Source: Taudactylus pleione
Lineage: Eukaryota; Chordata; Amphibia; Anura; Myobatrachidae
Assembly: GCA_031769625.1 (NCBI GenBank)
Contig: JAUIMM010000124.1
Coordinates: 8,692,001 to 8,756,000 of the forward strand
DNA: 64,000 bases
Direction: 5' to 3'
How positions within the stretch are numbered: position 1 is the first letter of the stretch; each line of letters starts with the position of its first letter. Shown piece by piece: positions 10,182-22,000 of the stretch. Both the position numbers and the translations under genes were made by a program. The notes below the pieces were generated by a model. The model was given only the letters and a program-made list of their open reading frames with translations. It had not been told where the DNA came from and searched no databases.

Positions 10182-11172
10182 ATTACTGGCACTAGTATTC
10201 TGAGCCCCAGCCCTGGGAACATGAGCAGGGGACAGACTGGATGTGGAATGGCTGGAATGGCTAAGCCCCGCCCCCGCTCACTAACATGGCGGGCGCCCCG
10301 CTGTGAGCGGGGAACTGGAAGGACGATGGGGACACTAGAATTGCTGCCCCTAGATGGGGCTCTATGCCCCCGCCGGGACCTACGCCTTTTAGCGGAGGAT
10401 GTTATGCCCCCGCCAGACGGGAGAGCGCGCCTGCCTGTAGCTGTCGCAGCGCGCTCCCGCCTGCTACCAGCCGCAGTGATCGCGGGAGCTCCGGCCGCGC
10501 CCGGGGTCAGCAGAGCCGGGCGCAGGCCTGAACCAGTGCCTGTATAACAGCGTCGCCTGAGGCACCACCCGCCGCACACGCGGCAGGGGCCACCCCGCGA
10601 CACCCAGCATAATTGGCACCGGAAACAGGATCCGCCGCATCCGCGGCGGAGGCTGCTCCTCCACGCCTGCGCTGGCCCACTCCGTAGTGGCGCCTGGAGA
10701 AGCACCCGCAGCGTCCGCAGCAGGGGCCGCCCCACGCTGCTGGCGTGAGCCAGTATTCAGGTCAGTCTGGAGGAGGCGGGCAGGGGGGGGCGCAGAGCGG
10801 CGGGGCCGGGCATGGCAAATGACAAAAGCGAGGGTGGACAGGGCCAGGTAAAGGGACAATAATGTTCTGCTTTTTTATTTTATATAGAGCCAGGAAAGTG
10901 AGGGAAAGAAAAGTGTGAAATGGAGAAAATAGGGGCAGGGATAAGAAGGGAGAGAATCTAGTGAATCACTGACCAACTCTGACACTGACCACAATCTGGA
11001 ACAAAGAGGCTTTGGCCCTCACTTCTAGCCCCTTATATAATGTGTCTATTGAAAACCCGCCCCTGCTAACGATGGGCTAACTCTAAGCAGTAATTTGCAT
11101 ACATGCCGGCCCCCATCCTAGAGGTTTAACACACCTCTTTTCTTATGCAATCTTTTGGTTTCACTTCTCCTT

Positions 11173-11630
11173 TATCATCTGTATACGCAGTATTGTGCTT
11201 TCTCCCCTATCATCTGTATACGCAGTATTGTGCTTTCTCCCCTATCATCTGTATACGCAGTATTGTGCTTTCTCCCCTATCATCTGTATACGCAGTATTG
11301 TGCTTTCTCCCCTATCATCTGTATACGCAGTATTGTGCCCCCCTTTCCATCTATAAATGCATTATTGTACACCTCTTCCATCATCTGTATATCCAGTATT
11401 ATGCCTCCGTCCCTATCTGCATACCCATTATTGTGCCCCCTCCCCATCTGTATATCTATTATTGTATATCCCTTCCTCATCTGTATGTCAAGTAGTGTGC
11501 CCCCTTTCCCATCTGCATACACATTATTGAGCCACCCTCCCAATATGTCTATGCTTTATTGTGCCATCCCTTCCTCATCTCTATGTATTGTTGTGCCTCT
11601 TCCTCATCTGTATACCCATTATTGTCACTG
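11173..11630. repeat. 35-bp tandem repeat, 5 near-identical units plus decayed units
   Basis: Units beginning TATCATCTGTATACGCAGTA start at 11173, 11208, 11243, 11278 and 11313, each ending GTGCTTTCTCCCC. From 11348 to about 11630 the array continues as diverged units (CATCTGTATA...ATTATTGTGCC). Because 35 is not a multiple of 3, all three forward frames read similar peptides, which explains long apparent ORFs here. Confidence 0.95.
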
Positions 11631-12699
11631 TCCCGATTATACCGGCCCTAAGTTACAGATTAGGTTGCAGCAATATCCAGAAGAGAGTGATTTTGCATAT
11701 GGAAAATGGAGTTGTAAAAGGACATACTGAAATATTCAGCTCATGAGATCTCATCCTCCCCAGCTCCAAACAAAATGGAGCACTCTCATTTTGAAGTGTG
11801 CAATTCCCTCTTTAAAACAAGCTTGCTATTGTTTAAATATTTACTGATAAATATTTTTGTTCAGCAGGCAATAAGTAATATTGAAGTAGATAGAAGTAAG
11901 AAAGCTTAGATCTCACCATTCCCTGGATCTGGAATAAATGAGAGCACATTAATTTAAATAAATGCTAATTCCTCATTTGAATGGGTGTGGTATGATATTG
12001 ACAGTCACAATGTTGACATGAACGTTATGTTGACATGTTACTTGTCAACATGCTCATTTTGACATTTTTCACAATTTTAGCCCAATCTAAATTTAGCACT
12101 AAAAAGGTTATCTCAACATTTTGACTGTCGATGTGGACAATGTCAACATAACATGCCGACATTTCTGACCGGATACCATTCGAATGATTGTGCCCCGTTT
12201 TCATACGTTTTTTTTTTTCCATTTCAAAATTGTTACTGCCACTTCCTCACATTGTCACAAAAACTAAACACCTATTAATGAGAACATACAGTAAATATTG
12301 CATGCATATTTGTAGTTCTGGCAACTCTTTATGCTAGGTTAACCAAAACAAATGCAGTAGACCTTCGGCTATACAGAAGATATGGCAATCCCTTTTTAAC
12401 TATTTGTCCAATTTTAATTTAATCTTATCCTACTTTACTTCACACAACAAGCAATACTGTAATTTGAAATGTATATTCAGCTGCCTGTTGAAAAAAAAAA
12501 CTTCTTTGCTTCGTAAGTTTGGCATAATTTCCCACTCCCTTGTCGGTGCCTTGAAAAGCACAAGTGAAGATTCTGAATATTAGCCGTTTAACAACAAGCT
12601 GGCCTGTAAACTCTGTGGACCTCATTTATTGGGTATGGTATACTATGCATAGCATGTCAACATTCATCCTGTTGACATTGCTGAAATTTCGACAAACTG
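11631..12699. other. Non-coding; MITE-like block at about 11985-12190
   Basis: No gene seen. Around 11985-12190 repeated GTTGACATG, GTCAACAT and TGTCAACATAACATG motifs are arranged in both orientations between imperfect ends GAATGGGTGTGGTAT and ATACCATTCG. This suggests a small palindromic DNA element. A related block begins near 12625 (GGGTATGGTATACTATGC). No target duplication could be assigned. Confidence 0.35.
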
Positions 12700-12719
12700 T
12701 CCCTGGTGGTCTAGTGGTT
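12700..12719 (+). repeat. tRNA-Glu-like head (A box) of a SINE or tRNA fragment
   Basis: TCCCTGGTGGTCTAGTGGTT matches the 5' end of vertebrate tRNA-Glu, including the A box. The sequence then leaves the tRNA, with no anticodon arm and no clear B box, so it is not a tRNA gene. The same 18-base start occurs at 30899. Confidence 0.6.
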
Positions 12720-13635
12720 GTCTTACCTGGTCCTGACTACAGCGACGGCTTCAGCGGCATTTCAATCATGTCTTCATAACTGTCTACATTGTCAGGGCTG
12801 AATACTGGAATTTTGTCACTCAGGGCAAGGCACTATGTGGCGCCCTAGTCGGCCACATAACATGTATATAGGTAGAATGTTTCGGCGTCCCCTCATATCC
12901 GGCCCAGGGGCAAGTGCCCCCCTAGCTCTTAGTGAGGTACAAAGGTTAACCTTGTATGGTGCAGATTATTTCTGTCTGGGGTGCAGAACATTTCTATATG
13001 GGGTACACAGCATTTTTGTATGAGGTACAGTACAGAGTAGTTATGTGTGGATGCAGAACATTTATATGTGGGTTCAGAGTATTTCTATCATGCAGAACAA
13101 TTATATGTTGGGTGCAGAGCACATTGCATTTATATTATTGCACTGTATGGTCATATTGGGGATGCAGTGAATTAATAGCTATATTTCATAGTACATTTAT
13201 ATATGGAATGCAGAACATTTATATTAAGGGATTAGGGTGCAGAGTTATGTGAGCATCTATAATGAGGGATGCTGAGGGTAGTTGTGAAGGAGGGGGAGGC
13301 TCATACGTGCATGCATGGGGGGTTTCTGAGTACCTTCCCTGAGTACCCCCATGCGTTAGTGAGTGCGGTCTGCACTACACAGTAACCCGCACAGGCCAGC
13401 CAGGCAGCCGATGATAGTCAGACTCTCAATGGCTGCTGCACCCACTGCCGGAGCTGGCCTGGAGCTCACTCATGAGCTCCACCTTTCCGCACCCGCAGTG
13501 GGTGATGGGAGAGATTCATAACATCTCTCCCATAGTGCAGAGCGTGCTGGGAGGATGGAGGAGCTGACAGCGGCAGGCGCGGGGATTCAGGTGTTGTTTT
13601 TGTTCATTTTTTGTGTCTTTGTCCTATATGCATAG
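12720..13635. other. Dispersed-repeat DNA, no gene
   Basis: Short degenerate repeats (ATTTATAT, GGTGCAGAACATTT at about 12960-13220) followed at 13290-13600 by a GC-rich block (GATGGGAGAGATTCATAACATC, GGCTGCTGCACC). That block reappears inverted at about 14470-14740 and again near 35170-35400. It is the flank of the minisatellite family described next. Confidence 0.5.
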
Positions 13636-14450
13636 GGGAGGGCTGACTACTGCTGGGGGCACTATATAAGGGGCACTGCTGGGGGTGCTTCATAGGGGGG
13701 GCACTACTGGGGGCACTGTATAGGGGGCACTACTGAGGGAACTCAGGGCTGTCTTAACAGCAGTGTGGGCCCTGTGCAAAGCAATGCACTGGGGCCCTTA
13801 TCCACCCATTCACGGGAAACAAATGCAGTTCCCCTTATACAGTGCCATCAGTATTGGTCCTCCCTGTTCAGTGCCCCTTGTACCCCCAGTAGTAGTCCCC
13901 CCTATGCAGTGCCCCCAGTAGTGGTACCCGCTATGCAGTGCCCCTTATATAGTGCCCCGAGCAGTAGTCCCCCCCATGCAGTGCCCCAATAGTAGTACCC
14001 CTTATGCAATACCCTTTAAATAGTGGCCCAATTTGTAGTCCCCACCTATGCAGTACCCCCAGTATTGCCCTTTATATAGAGCCCCCAATAGTGGTCCCCC
14101 GATGCAGTGCCCCCAGTGGTAGTGCCCCCCCATGCAGTGCCCCTAATAGTAGTCCCCTCCCCTTGTAGTGCCCCTACTAGTAGTCCCCCCCTTGTAATGC
14201 CATCAGTGGAGGTCCCCCATGATGCAGTCCCCCAGTAGTGGTTCCCCAATGCAGTGCCCCTAGTAGTTGTCCTCCCCTTGTAGTGCCCCTAGTAGTAGTC
14301 CCCCCTTGTGGTGCTCCTAGTAGTAGTTACCCCTTTGTAGTGTCCCCAGTAGTAGTACCCCCTTGTAGTGCCCCTAGTAGTAGTCTCCCCCCTTGTTGTG
14401 CCCACAGTAGTGCCCCCCCAATAGACACAAATGTACTAAAAAATAAAACA
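13636..14450. repeat. GCACTACTGGGGG-type minisatellite, mostly in complement orientation
   Basis: After a few units in the forward sense (GGGGGCACTGTATAGGGG) the array turns over at about 13770. It continues as the complement (AGTGCCCCTAGTAGTAGTCCCCCC, in units of about 30 bases) to 14420. Unit length and sequence vary, so it is an old, shuffled array. ORFs inside it are by-products. Confidence 0.8.
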
Positions 14451-15004
14451 CTTACCTGAAACCACGCTCCTGGTCCCACCGCCATCCGCTCCTCCGTCCG
14501 TCCTCCTGGGCCGGGCCACTCTGCATTATGGGAGAGTCTTCATGATGTCTCTCCCATTACCCACTGCAGGAGCCGGAAGATGGAGCTCATGAGTGAGCTC
14601 CAGCCCGGCTCCGGCAGTGGGCGCAGCAGTCAATGAGAGTCTGATAGACTCTCATTGGCTGCTAATTAAAACAAACACACAGCTGCTGGAGCCTGTGTGT
14701 TTGTCACTGTGTAGAGCTGACCGAACTCCAGTCAGCACTACACGCGCGGTGCAGCCGTGTCACAGAGACACAGATTGCCCGCGGCACGCATTGTCGCAGC
14801 TGAGGCAACGGTGCCCTCCACTATGTGGCGCCTTACTCGACTGCATACCAGGTTGGGTCGCTCTTCACGGAAAGAGGGGGTCGCTCGTCACTTTGGCTGG
14901 CGGACAGTGCTTTTAAAAAAAAAAAAACATTTACACACTGGCCATGGCTGCAGGGGGTTGGAGGGCCCCTTGAAGCTTTGGGCCATGGGCCTACTGCCCT
15001 AAAA
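14451..15004. repeat. Inverted copy of the minisatellite-associated GC-rich block
   Basis: It contains ATGGGAGAGTCTTCATGATG, GAGCTCATGAGTGAGCTCC and TGAGAGTCTGATAGACTCTC, the inverted counterpart of 13380-13560. With the turn-over of the minisatellite at about 13770 it suggests two head-on insertions of one repeat family or one inverted rearrangement. No coding potential recognised. Confidence 0.55.
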
Positions 15005-15672
15005 GCCCAATGGAACAGACAGCCCTGAGAGCACTGTGTAAGGGGCACTGCATAGGGGACCACTTCGGGGGGGCACTACATAGGGAGGCACTGTACATGG
15101 GGCACTACTGGGGACACTGTATAAGAGCACTACTGGGGACACTGCATAGGGGAACCACTACTGGGGGCACTGCTGGGGCACTGTATAAGGAGCACTACTG
15201 GGGGCAATGTATAAGAAGCACTACTGGGGGCACTGTATAAGGAGGCACTGCATAAGGGGCACTACTGAGGGCACTGTATAAGGAGCACTACTGGGAGCAC
15301 TGCATAGGGAGATCACTACTGGGGGCACTACATAGGGGGTACTGTATATGGGTCACTACTGGGGGCACTGTATAAGGGGCACTACTGGGGCACTTCATAA
15401 GGGGCACTACTGGGGACACTGTATAAGAGGCAGTACTGGGGGCACTGGCACTACTAGGTGCAATGTATAAGAAGCACCATGGGGGCACTGTGTAAGGGGC
15501 ACTGCATAGGAGGACCACTACTGGGGCACTGTATAAGGGGCACTACTCGGAGCACTGTATAAGGGGAACACTACTGGGGGCACTGCACAGGGGGGGCACT
15601 GCATAAAGGGTACTACTGGGGGCACTGTATAAGGGGCACTACTGGGGGCACTGTATAAGGGGCTCTACGGGG
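15005..15672. repeat. Minisatellite, GGGGCACTACTGGGGGCACTGTATAA type
   Basis: Tandem units of roughly 25-35 bases built from GCACTACTGGGG and CACTGTATAAGG. They are followed at 15673-15920 by a unique-looking tail (TTTAATAAATCATGC ... TTGGTTCGGTAACCAAGG) that is repeated at 37066-37310 after the other large array, so array and tail belong to one dispersed repeat family. Confidence 0.85.
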
Positions 15673-16009
15673 GGGGTCTTTAATAAATCATGCTGGCTGT
15701 ATTTATTTGCTTGCTGCATTCATGTTTTTAGTGATATAGATGTGTGTGTTTCTGTGTCAGTCAGTGTGTGTTCCCCGTCATAGGTTGAGTGGTATATTTT
15801 ACTGTATAAGCTGTTTCTATCTCTCACTCTCTCTCTATATATATATATTTATTTGTGGCTAGATATCTTTTCATTGGTTCGGTAACCAAGGATTTGGGGA
15901 CCCCCCTTTAAAAAGCAGAAGCAGGTGGGATAATTACAGACCCAGCTAAACAGATTAACTCATCTGTGCATGATTAAAGAAATTCACAAAACATGACCTG
16001 CTGGTGTTA
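15673..16009. repeat. Tail of the minisatellite repeat family
   Basis: Nearly the same sequence as 37066-37310. Shared landmarks are TGTATTTATTTGC, GTGTCAGTCAGTGTGTGT, CCCCGTCATAGG and the palindromic TTGGTTCGGTAACCAA. No gene. Confidence 0.7.
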
Positions 16010-16181
16010 AGGCCCCCATACATCAGCAATTTGCAATCGATTGTGTATAAAAATCTTTCCCTTTTTCAATTGATTGGAGCAATTCTGCAATCTGCAATCG
16101 ATTGAAAAGGGAAAGATTTTTATACACAATCGATTGCAAATTGCATGATTGCTGCAATCAATTGCTGATGTATGGGGGCCT
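16010..16181. mobile_element. 172-bp fully palindromic MITE
   Basis: Long inverted repeats run nearly to the centre. AGGCCCCCATACATCAGCAA begins the left end and its complement closes the right. The 3-bp target duplication TTA lies at 16007-16009 and 16182-16184, as for PIF/Harbinger. The arms include AAAAATCTTTCCCTTTT opposite AAAAGGGAAAGATTTTT, so a transcript would fold into one long hairpin. Confidence 0.9.
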
Positions 16182-16344
16182 TTACTTGAGGACTGGATTG
16201 AGAAACGATGCATTGTTTGTATCAGCCAATGATTGACAAGGTAAGTGCAGAGGATGAAAATACCATTATCTAATATAAATTAGCATTGTAGGCAATATTT
16301 TATCAAACAAAGGTTAATTGGATAAGCAAACAGTGATGTGCTTT

Positions 16345-16633
16345 AGCCGCCCATACACAGTATAGCAGCTGATCCGACAGATTGGTACGATATTGCTACT
16401 ATATCGTGTGCGGGCATGATATCGGCCAGTGCGCGCTCCCATGGGACTGAACATCGCACCTCCAGATCTTACATGCTGCACATAAGATCTGGGAATGTGA
16501 TGTACGATCCCATGCTGCGCTGTGGGAGGGGGGGGGGGTGCCGGCATATCAGGTGTGCTCCGTGTGTGGCGACCGCCCGATATGTCGGCCGTCGGATCAG
16601 CTGTCGCAGCGCAAGGTGCCTATCGCACCGTGT
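16345..16633. mobile_element. MITE with CCCATACAC ends
   Basis: The left end GCCGCCCATACAC faces GTGTATGGGCACC on the right. Internal pairs include GCTGATCCGAC opposite GTCGGATCAGC and GGGCATGATATCGGCC opposite CCCGATATGTCGGCC. TTTA occurs on both sides, but the exact target duplication is unclear. A diverged relative lies at 17340-17540. No coding content. Confidence 0.65.
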
Positions 16634-18720
16634 ATGGGCACCTGTTTATGCCTATAATGCCTCCAGGTGAAACACTTGCAGGATGTGATTTCCAGTATAT
16701 AAGTTTAGGCTGAAGATACAGTTGGTGGCTGACAAAAGCCAATATAACCATATTTCAATCTTGTTTGTGGAGTTTTGCACAACCACCTTGATTGGCAGCT
16801 TCATGTGAACATTTAGCGCTTCTCCTGGAACTCAAACATTTCCCCCTCCCCCCTGATACTGAGACAAAGGAATTCCATAATGGGATAGTTTTCGCGTGAC
16901 CCTCTGGCTAATGAAAATCCTTCTTCTCACACACAAAGAAGAAAGAACTGACCTATCCGACGTCGAGTATATACAGATCCCTGCCTGTACCCAATGATTG
17001 TATTCCCTAAGGACTATTTGAATGTGGCCTTATAAATTGTACTGCAGTGACTGTTGAAAGTTAGTGCATTCAGGATTGAAGCCTTGTGCTGTGACAGCCG
17101 TGCATGCATAGTGTAAGGGGGCGGTACTCTATTTCTTTGTGCTAATAAATCTTTTGGACTTTGGAACTCCAAGTAATCTTGAGCGGACTTCACATTATCG
17201 ATCGTTAACAGTATATATATAAATATATATATCCCAGTGACGGCACTCCGGTAATAAACGGGTACAGCGGCAGGCATAATAATCATAATGACTATACCTG
17301 CTGTTGTACCCGTTTATTCCCATGGTGTTGTCAGCCGCATCGCCTGAATTTTTGTACATGCAGGAAGATCAGGCGATGCGGCTGACGATCGCAAGCAGCA
17401 CTATGCGGGAGGGGCCGGCATATCAGGCGGTCGGGCACCGGATTGCCCACTGTGTACAGACCGCCCGATATGTTGGCCTGTCGGCAGGGGGATCGCGGGT
17501 CAAATCGCTGGGTACACACATCGTTAATTGTGTATCCAGCTTTAGCAAATCTCCTCCCTATAGTCCAGCTTATAATTCTTTCATTTTCAAGTAACCTATT
17601 TACTTAGACACACATTTTTTGGCACTTCCATTACTCCAAGAGCAAATATTTAATTTCTGAAATTTGTGATTAATGATATAACATAACAACCAATCAGCAT
17701 TTATGTTTTGTCTGGCTAGATAAGTTTGTATACTCTCACCATGCTGCATAAAAATTAACGATATGAATGATTTATCTTTGAACAATATCGTTATCGTTCC
17801 TAAATATTGTACCGTGTCTAGGCACCATTAGGCTATAGAGCAATGAGTGTGTGAAGAGGTGCACCAAAGGAAATTCCTTCCCTGGGCTCTACTTGGTCTA
17901 GAACCAACCCTGCTGGCGTACCCAAATGTGTAACGCTGTGAGTAGTGACTCAAAACTAAAAGTACTGCCAGTTCCAGACCTATTGTTAAATAGAGCCCTA
18001 TTATTCTTGCTTTCTGATGTGTAGATTATTAGTTACATACTGATTTCTCTAGCAATATATATTGGTGTGGGCATTCAAAAGAAGAATATTTACACACACA
18101 GGTAATTTGTAATAAGTACACAATTGGAGCAACAGTTTAAAGTTCCTAGTGGTTTAAAAGTGTTACATTATTGTGTTCAGTCTAGTATTTTTTTTACCCA
18201 TCACTTGCCTGGTTACCAGCTATTGTGGCTGCAATGTAGCCTCCCCCCTCCCCCCCCCTGTATCCCTCACATGCCCACCCTTTTCTCTCCAACCTCGAGC
18301 CTTCATTGTGTGTCTACAGCCTCATGCCACCCTGTGTCTTAAAATGCTGGGGAAATAATCTTTTTTTGTAGAGTGACTTCTCTAAATGATCACTTCAGAA
18401 CTGCATAAAACATACAGGATGATTTTACCAAACAAAACACTGGTATTTATAAGGTGTGGTTGTCTTTACTTAATAACTGCTGTAGTAATACAGTAATTAG
18501 GAACATTTTATTTGCATTACATTATTTATGCAGCTACACACAAACAGGTACACACATTCCTTGTAACTGGATGTTTCTTTTTTTCATGGAATTTACATTT
18601 GTGAATATTAAAAGGACTTTAACAGCTACATTAATTACCAGCAATATTTTTTTAAATGTGCATAGATGCACTTTAGTAACAAAAGAATTACCCATTATTA
18701 TGGTTATTGGCTACAAATTT
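16634..18720. other. Non-coding with repeat fragments
   Basis: It holds a second, rearranged copy of the 16345-type MITE (17335-17540, with GATCAGGCGATGCGGCTGAC). Just before it is a short inverted pair around 17240-17320 (CGGTAATAAACGGGTACAGC opposite GCTGTTGTACCCGTTTATTC). The rest is AT-rich and without a recognised gene. Confidence 0.5.
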
Positions 18721-19197
18721 AGGGGTACATTTACTAAGATGGGAGTTGCCCATAGCAACCAATCAGATGCGAGGTATTATCTTCTAGAACAGGCATGTCA
18801 AACTCAAAATACCAACCTGGCCAAATATTCAAGGTCCACAAGTGTGTGGGCCACAACAAAAAATATGAGATATGATAAAAACTTACCCTTGTTATCTCTA
18901 TTTCTACGAAGTCCATAGGGTTCCACAGGAAACCTTTGGGTATAGGCAATGGCGGCAGTAATCGGGCACCTCAGAGTTCATTTTTCAGCCTCCCAGGATG
19001 CACTTTGGTCCCTCTCCTACACCCCGCCCCCGAGCCAAGGCAAATCAGTTATGTAACAAGCCATAGGCTGCAGGAGGAGAAGAAAGAGAGAGAAGAAAGT
19101 CTGGAACACACAAGAATCACATTCTCACCAGAAGGAGACAGAAAAACCGGTGACCAGAACAAAACCCATCTGCAGTACAGGTGCGACAGGGCGGAAG

Positions 19198-19300
19198 TCC
19201 TGTGGAACCCTATGGAATTCATAGAAATAGAGATAACAAGGGTAAGTTCTTACCATATCTCATATTTTTTACTTCGGGGTCCATAGGGTATCCACAGGAT
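19198..19300. repeat. DIRS internal complementary region (ICR)
   Basis: The left part (GGAACCCTATGG ... AGAAATAGAGATAACAAGGG) is complementary to the outer left end at 18866-18930. The right part (ACTTCGGGGTCCATAGGG then TATCCACAGGATAC) is complementary to the right terminus at about 31395-31430. In DIRS elements this region templates completion of the termini. Confidence 0.8.
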
Positions 19301-19329
19301 ACCATGGGGATGTGCCAAATCAGTATCCT

Positions 19330-20404
19330 TTAAGGGTGGGAACGCTCCTGTGCTGAAAGGAGAATCCGCCACCCGAAGGAAGCATCCTGAGAGGCGAAGG
19401 TATCAAATGCATAATACCTCACAAAGGTATGGACAGAAGAACATGTGGCTGCCTTGCAGAGCTGAACAGCAGAGGCACCATGACGAACTGCCCACGAAGG
19501 ACCCACAGACCGAGTAGAATGAGCTTCAACAGAGGATGGTACAGGAAGGCCCTCATGAATGTAAGCCTCAGAAATCGCCATGCGAATACACCCTGCCAAA
19601 GTCTGCTTAGTGGCAGGCCAACCCTTCTTATGGAAACATAGAGGACAAAGAGTCCGACTTCTGAAATGAATTGGTATGTTCAACATAAATCCTTAGAGCA
19701 CATACCACATCCAAGGAGGCCTTACCAGCAGAGAGGTCTGGGAAATTAAAGGCCAGTACTATAATTTCCTCATTAATGTGGAAACTAGATACCACCTTAG
19801 GTAGGAAGCCAGAGTGAGTGAGAAGCACTGCCCTATCCCTATGAAAAATCAGACAGGGAGGTCGACATGAGAGAGCCCCCAAATCTGACACCCTTCTGGC
19901 CGAAGCCATGGCTAGAAGAAAAACAGTCTGAGCTGTAAACCATTTTAAATCCACTGAGCCCAGTGGTTCAAACGGCGGGCCTTGGAGACCCCTCAGGACC
20001 ACAGCTAAATCCCAAGGAGCCACTGGTGGAACAAAGGGAGGCTAAATACGAAGTACACCTTGCATAAAGGTGCGGACATCAGGAAGGGTAGCAATCCTAC
20101 GCTGAAACAACACTGATAGGGCAGAAACCTGCCCCTTCAGGGAAGCAAGGCGAAGACCATGATCTAAGCCCGCCTGTAGGAAAGCCAAAACCCTGGATAT
20201 CCTAAACGCCTGAGGATAATAGCCTCTAGGTCGACACCATTCAAAGAAAGTTTGCCACACACTGTGGTAAATTCTTGCAGAAGCAGGCTTCCAAGCTCTG
20301 AGCATGGTGTTAACTACAGAGCCGGAAAAACCCCATGACCTTAAAAGGGCGATCTCAACAACCATGCCGTCAAAGACAGATGACCAAGGTCCGGGTAATG
20401 GCAA
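19330..20404 (-). pseudogene. DIRS tyrosine recombinase, broken
   Basis: The recombinase would integrate the circular DIRS cDNA. The N-terminal part (20404-20042) contains RIYHSVWQTFFEWC and ALSVLFQRRIA, typical of DIRS recombinases. The middle part (20023-19628) has SARRVSDLGAL with the first catalytic arginine. The C-terminal part (19686-19330) holds AHSTRSV (H-x-x-R) and SSVHTFVRYY with the nucleophile tyrosine. The first two blocks share a frame but are separated by a stop near 20040; the third is in another frame. The enzyme is therefore dead, with the catalytic positions still visible. Confidence 0.85.
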
Positions 20405-20731
20405 GGACCTTGAGACAATAGGTCCGGACTTTGAGGCAACAGCATCGGAATGTCTATTGAGAGACTCCGAAGATCTGAGTACCAGTGACTACTGGGCCAC
20501 GCTGGAGTTATCAACAGGAGTGTGCCTCCTTCTTGCTTGAATGTCTATAGTACTCAAGGAAGAAGGGAGAACGGAGGGAATAGGTACGCAAACTGGAAAG
20601 TTCACCGGACTGACAGCGCGTCTACCAGAAGAGCCTCCTCGTCTCTTGTTCTTGACCCGTACATAGACAGCTTGATGTCTTGTCAGGAGGCCATGAGGTT
20701 TATCTCTGGAAGGCCCCACGATCACTAGGAA

Positions 20732-22000
20732 TTAAAACACCTTCTGGTGAAGCAACCATTCTCCTAAATGCATGTCCTGATGGCTGAGGAAGTCTGCTTC
20801 CCAGTTGAGGACTCCTAGTATGAACACTGCTGAGACAGCTGAGAGATTGCCTTCCATCCAAGCCAGAATGCGGGACACCTGTGTCAGGGCCGCCTGACTT
20901 CTGGTTCCTCCTTGGCGGTTTATGTAAGCAACTGTGGTGGCGTAGTCTGACTGGACCTGCACGGGTTTTCCGTGAAGAACTAGTCTAGCTTGCTGAAGAG
21001 CTCTGAATACCACTTGATTGGAAGAGCAGATTCTGCTGACGGCCACCTTCCCTAAAGCAGTGTGGACTTGTCATAGCCCCCCAACCTTGGAGACTGGCAT
21101 CCATCATCAGGAGGACCCAGTCTGAGATCCAAAAGGGGCATCCCTTGTTGAGGTGGGACATCTGTAGCCACCAGGCCAGAGACAGCTGTACCTCTAGAGA
21201 CAGCACCAAGGTTAGTGTCTTTATTCGATGGGGCAACCCATTTGATCTGGAGAAGATCAACTTCTGCAGAGGTCTGGAGTGAAAACTGGGCATACTCTAC
21301 CATGGTGAACTTCGACACCATGGACCCCAGTAACCTCATTGCCGAGTGAAGGGACACTCAGTGACTCTGAAGACAAATATGAATCTTTGCCTGTAAAGCA
21401 GAGATCTTTTCCTCTGTCACAAAGATCCTTTGTTGTAGATGAGGAACCACTTCCAGTTTATCAGCCAGCCGTGAGTCTGCAACACAGATATTGTCTTTTG
21501 CAGATGGCCCTGAAGTATCCCCATAGACCCTGCTAATAGCAGAAGGTCATCCAGATAGGGTAACAGGTGGACCCCCTGCATCCGCAGGTGGGCTGCCATA
21601 ACTGCCATGACCTTGGTAAACACCCTAGGTGCTGTGGAAAGGCCAAAGGGCAGTACCTGAAACTGGAAATGATGATTGACCACTGCGAACCTGAGGGACA
21701 GCTGGTGAGCTAAAGCAACTGGGACATGCAGGTAGGCATCCTGAATATTCAAGGACATCATAAAATCCCCAGGCTCCATAGCCAATATGATGGAACACAG
21801 GGTCTCCATCCTGAACCAAAGGACCCTCAAATACTTGTTAAGGGACTTGAGGTTAAGAATAGGCTGGTAGGACCCATTGGGTGTCAGAACCAGAAAGGGG
21901 TCGGATGTAAAACCCTGTTCCTCTCAGAGGCAAGGAAACAGGCACTATAACCCCCACTTGGAGCATAGAGTGCCCTACTTTTTGGAATTCCAGGGCCGTG
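20732..22000 (-). pseudogene. DIRS reverse transcriptase and RNase H, broken
   Basis: On the minus strand, RT motifs run from about 21940 (LTPNGSYQPILNLKSLNK) through MMSLNIQDAYLHVPV to LLPYLDDLLLLAG near 21560. RNase H follows at 21300-20732, with LMMDASLQGWGA, then QSDYATTVAYINRQGGTRS and VLNWEADFLSHQ. The blocks lie in several frames. RNase H shows a tyrosine after the catalytic Asp where N is usual (SDY). The element cannot encode a working polymerase. RNase H leads directly toward the recombinase, as expected for DIRS. Confidence 0.85.

Larger units (their letters stand above)
6226..11130 (-). mobile_element. Ngaro-like (YR) retrotransposon, nearly intact
   Basis: Gag, reverse transcriptase and RNase H in one 966-codon frame (10181-7281) followed by an overlapping tyrosine recombinase (7293-6448), all on the minus strand. 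There is no integrase of the DDE type. This order and the HYLDDFLCVG catalytic box fit YR retrotransposons, most likely the Ngaro branch of the DIRS order. I could not define the split direct repeats expected at the ends, so the borders given are approximate. The 10182-11130 leader is GC-rich; apparent ORFs in it look like chance. Confidence 0.75.

Noticed and set aside
10157..10859. GC-rich minus-strand ORFs of 192 and 131 codons upstream of the Ngaro-like gag
   Set aside because: They have Arg/Cys/Gly-rich composition without a domain, lie in a GC-rich leader, and overlap gag in another frame.
11145..11730. ORFs of 116 and 191 codons rich in Ile/Pro/Tyr
   Set aside because: They are produced by the 35-bp tandem repeat, whose period rotates frames; there is no domain and no conservation signal.
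13765..15518. Several ORFs of 60-107 codons around the minisatellites
   Set aside because: Tandem-repeat translation products or the GC-rich dispersed block; no domain.
18454..18918. 154-codon plus-strand ORF
   Set aside because: It runs across the junctions of a MITE, a second repeat and the DIRS terminus, so it cannot be a conserved gene.
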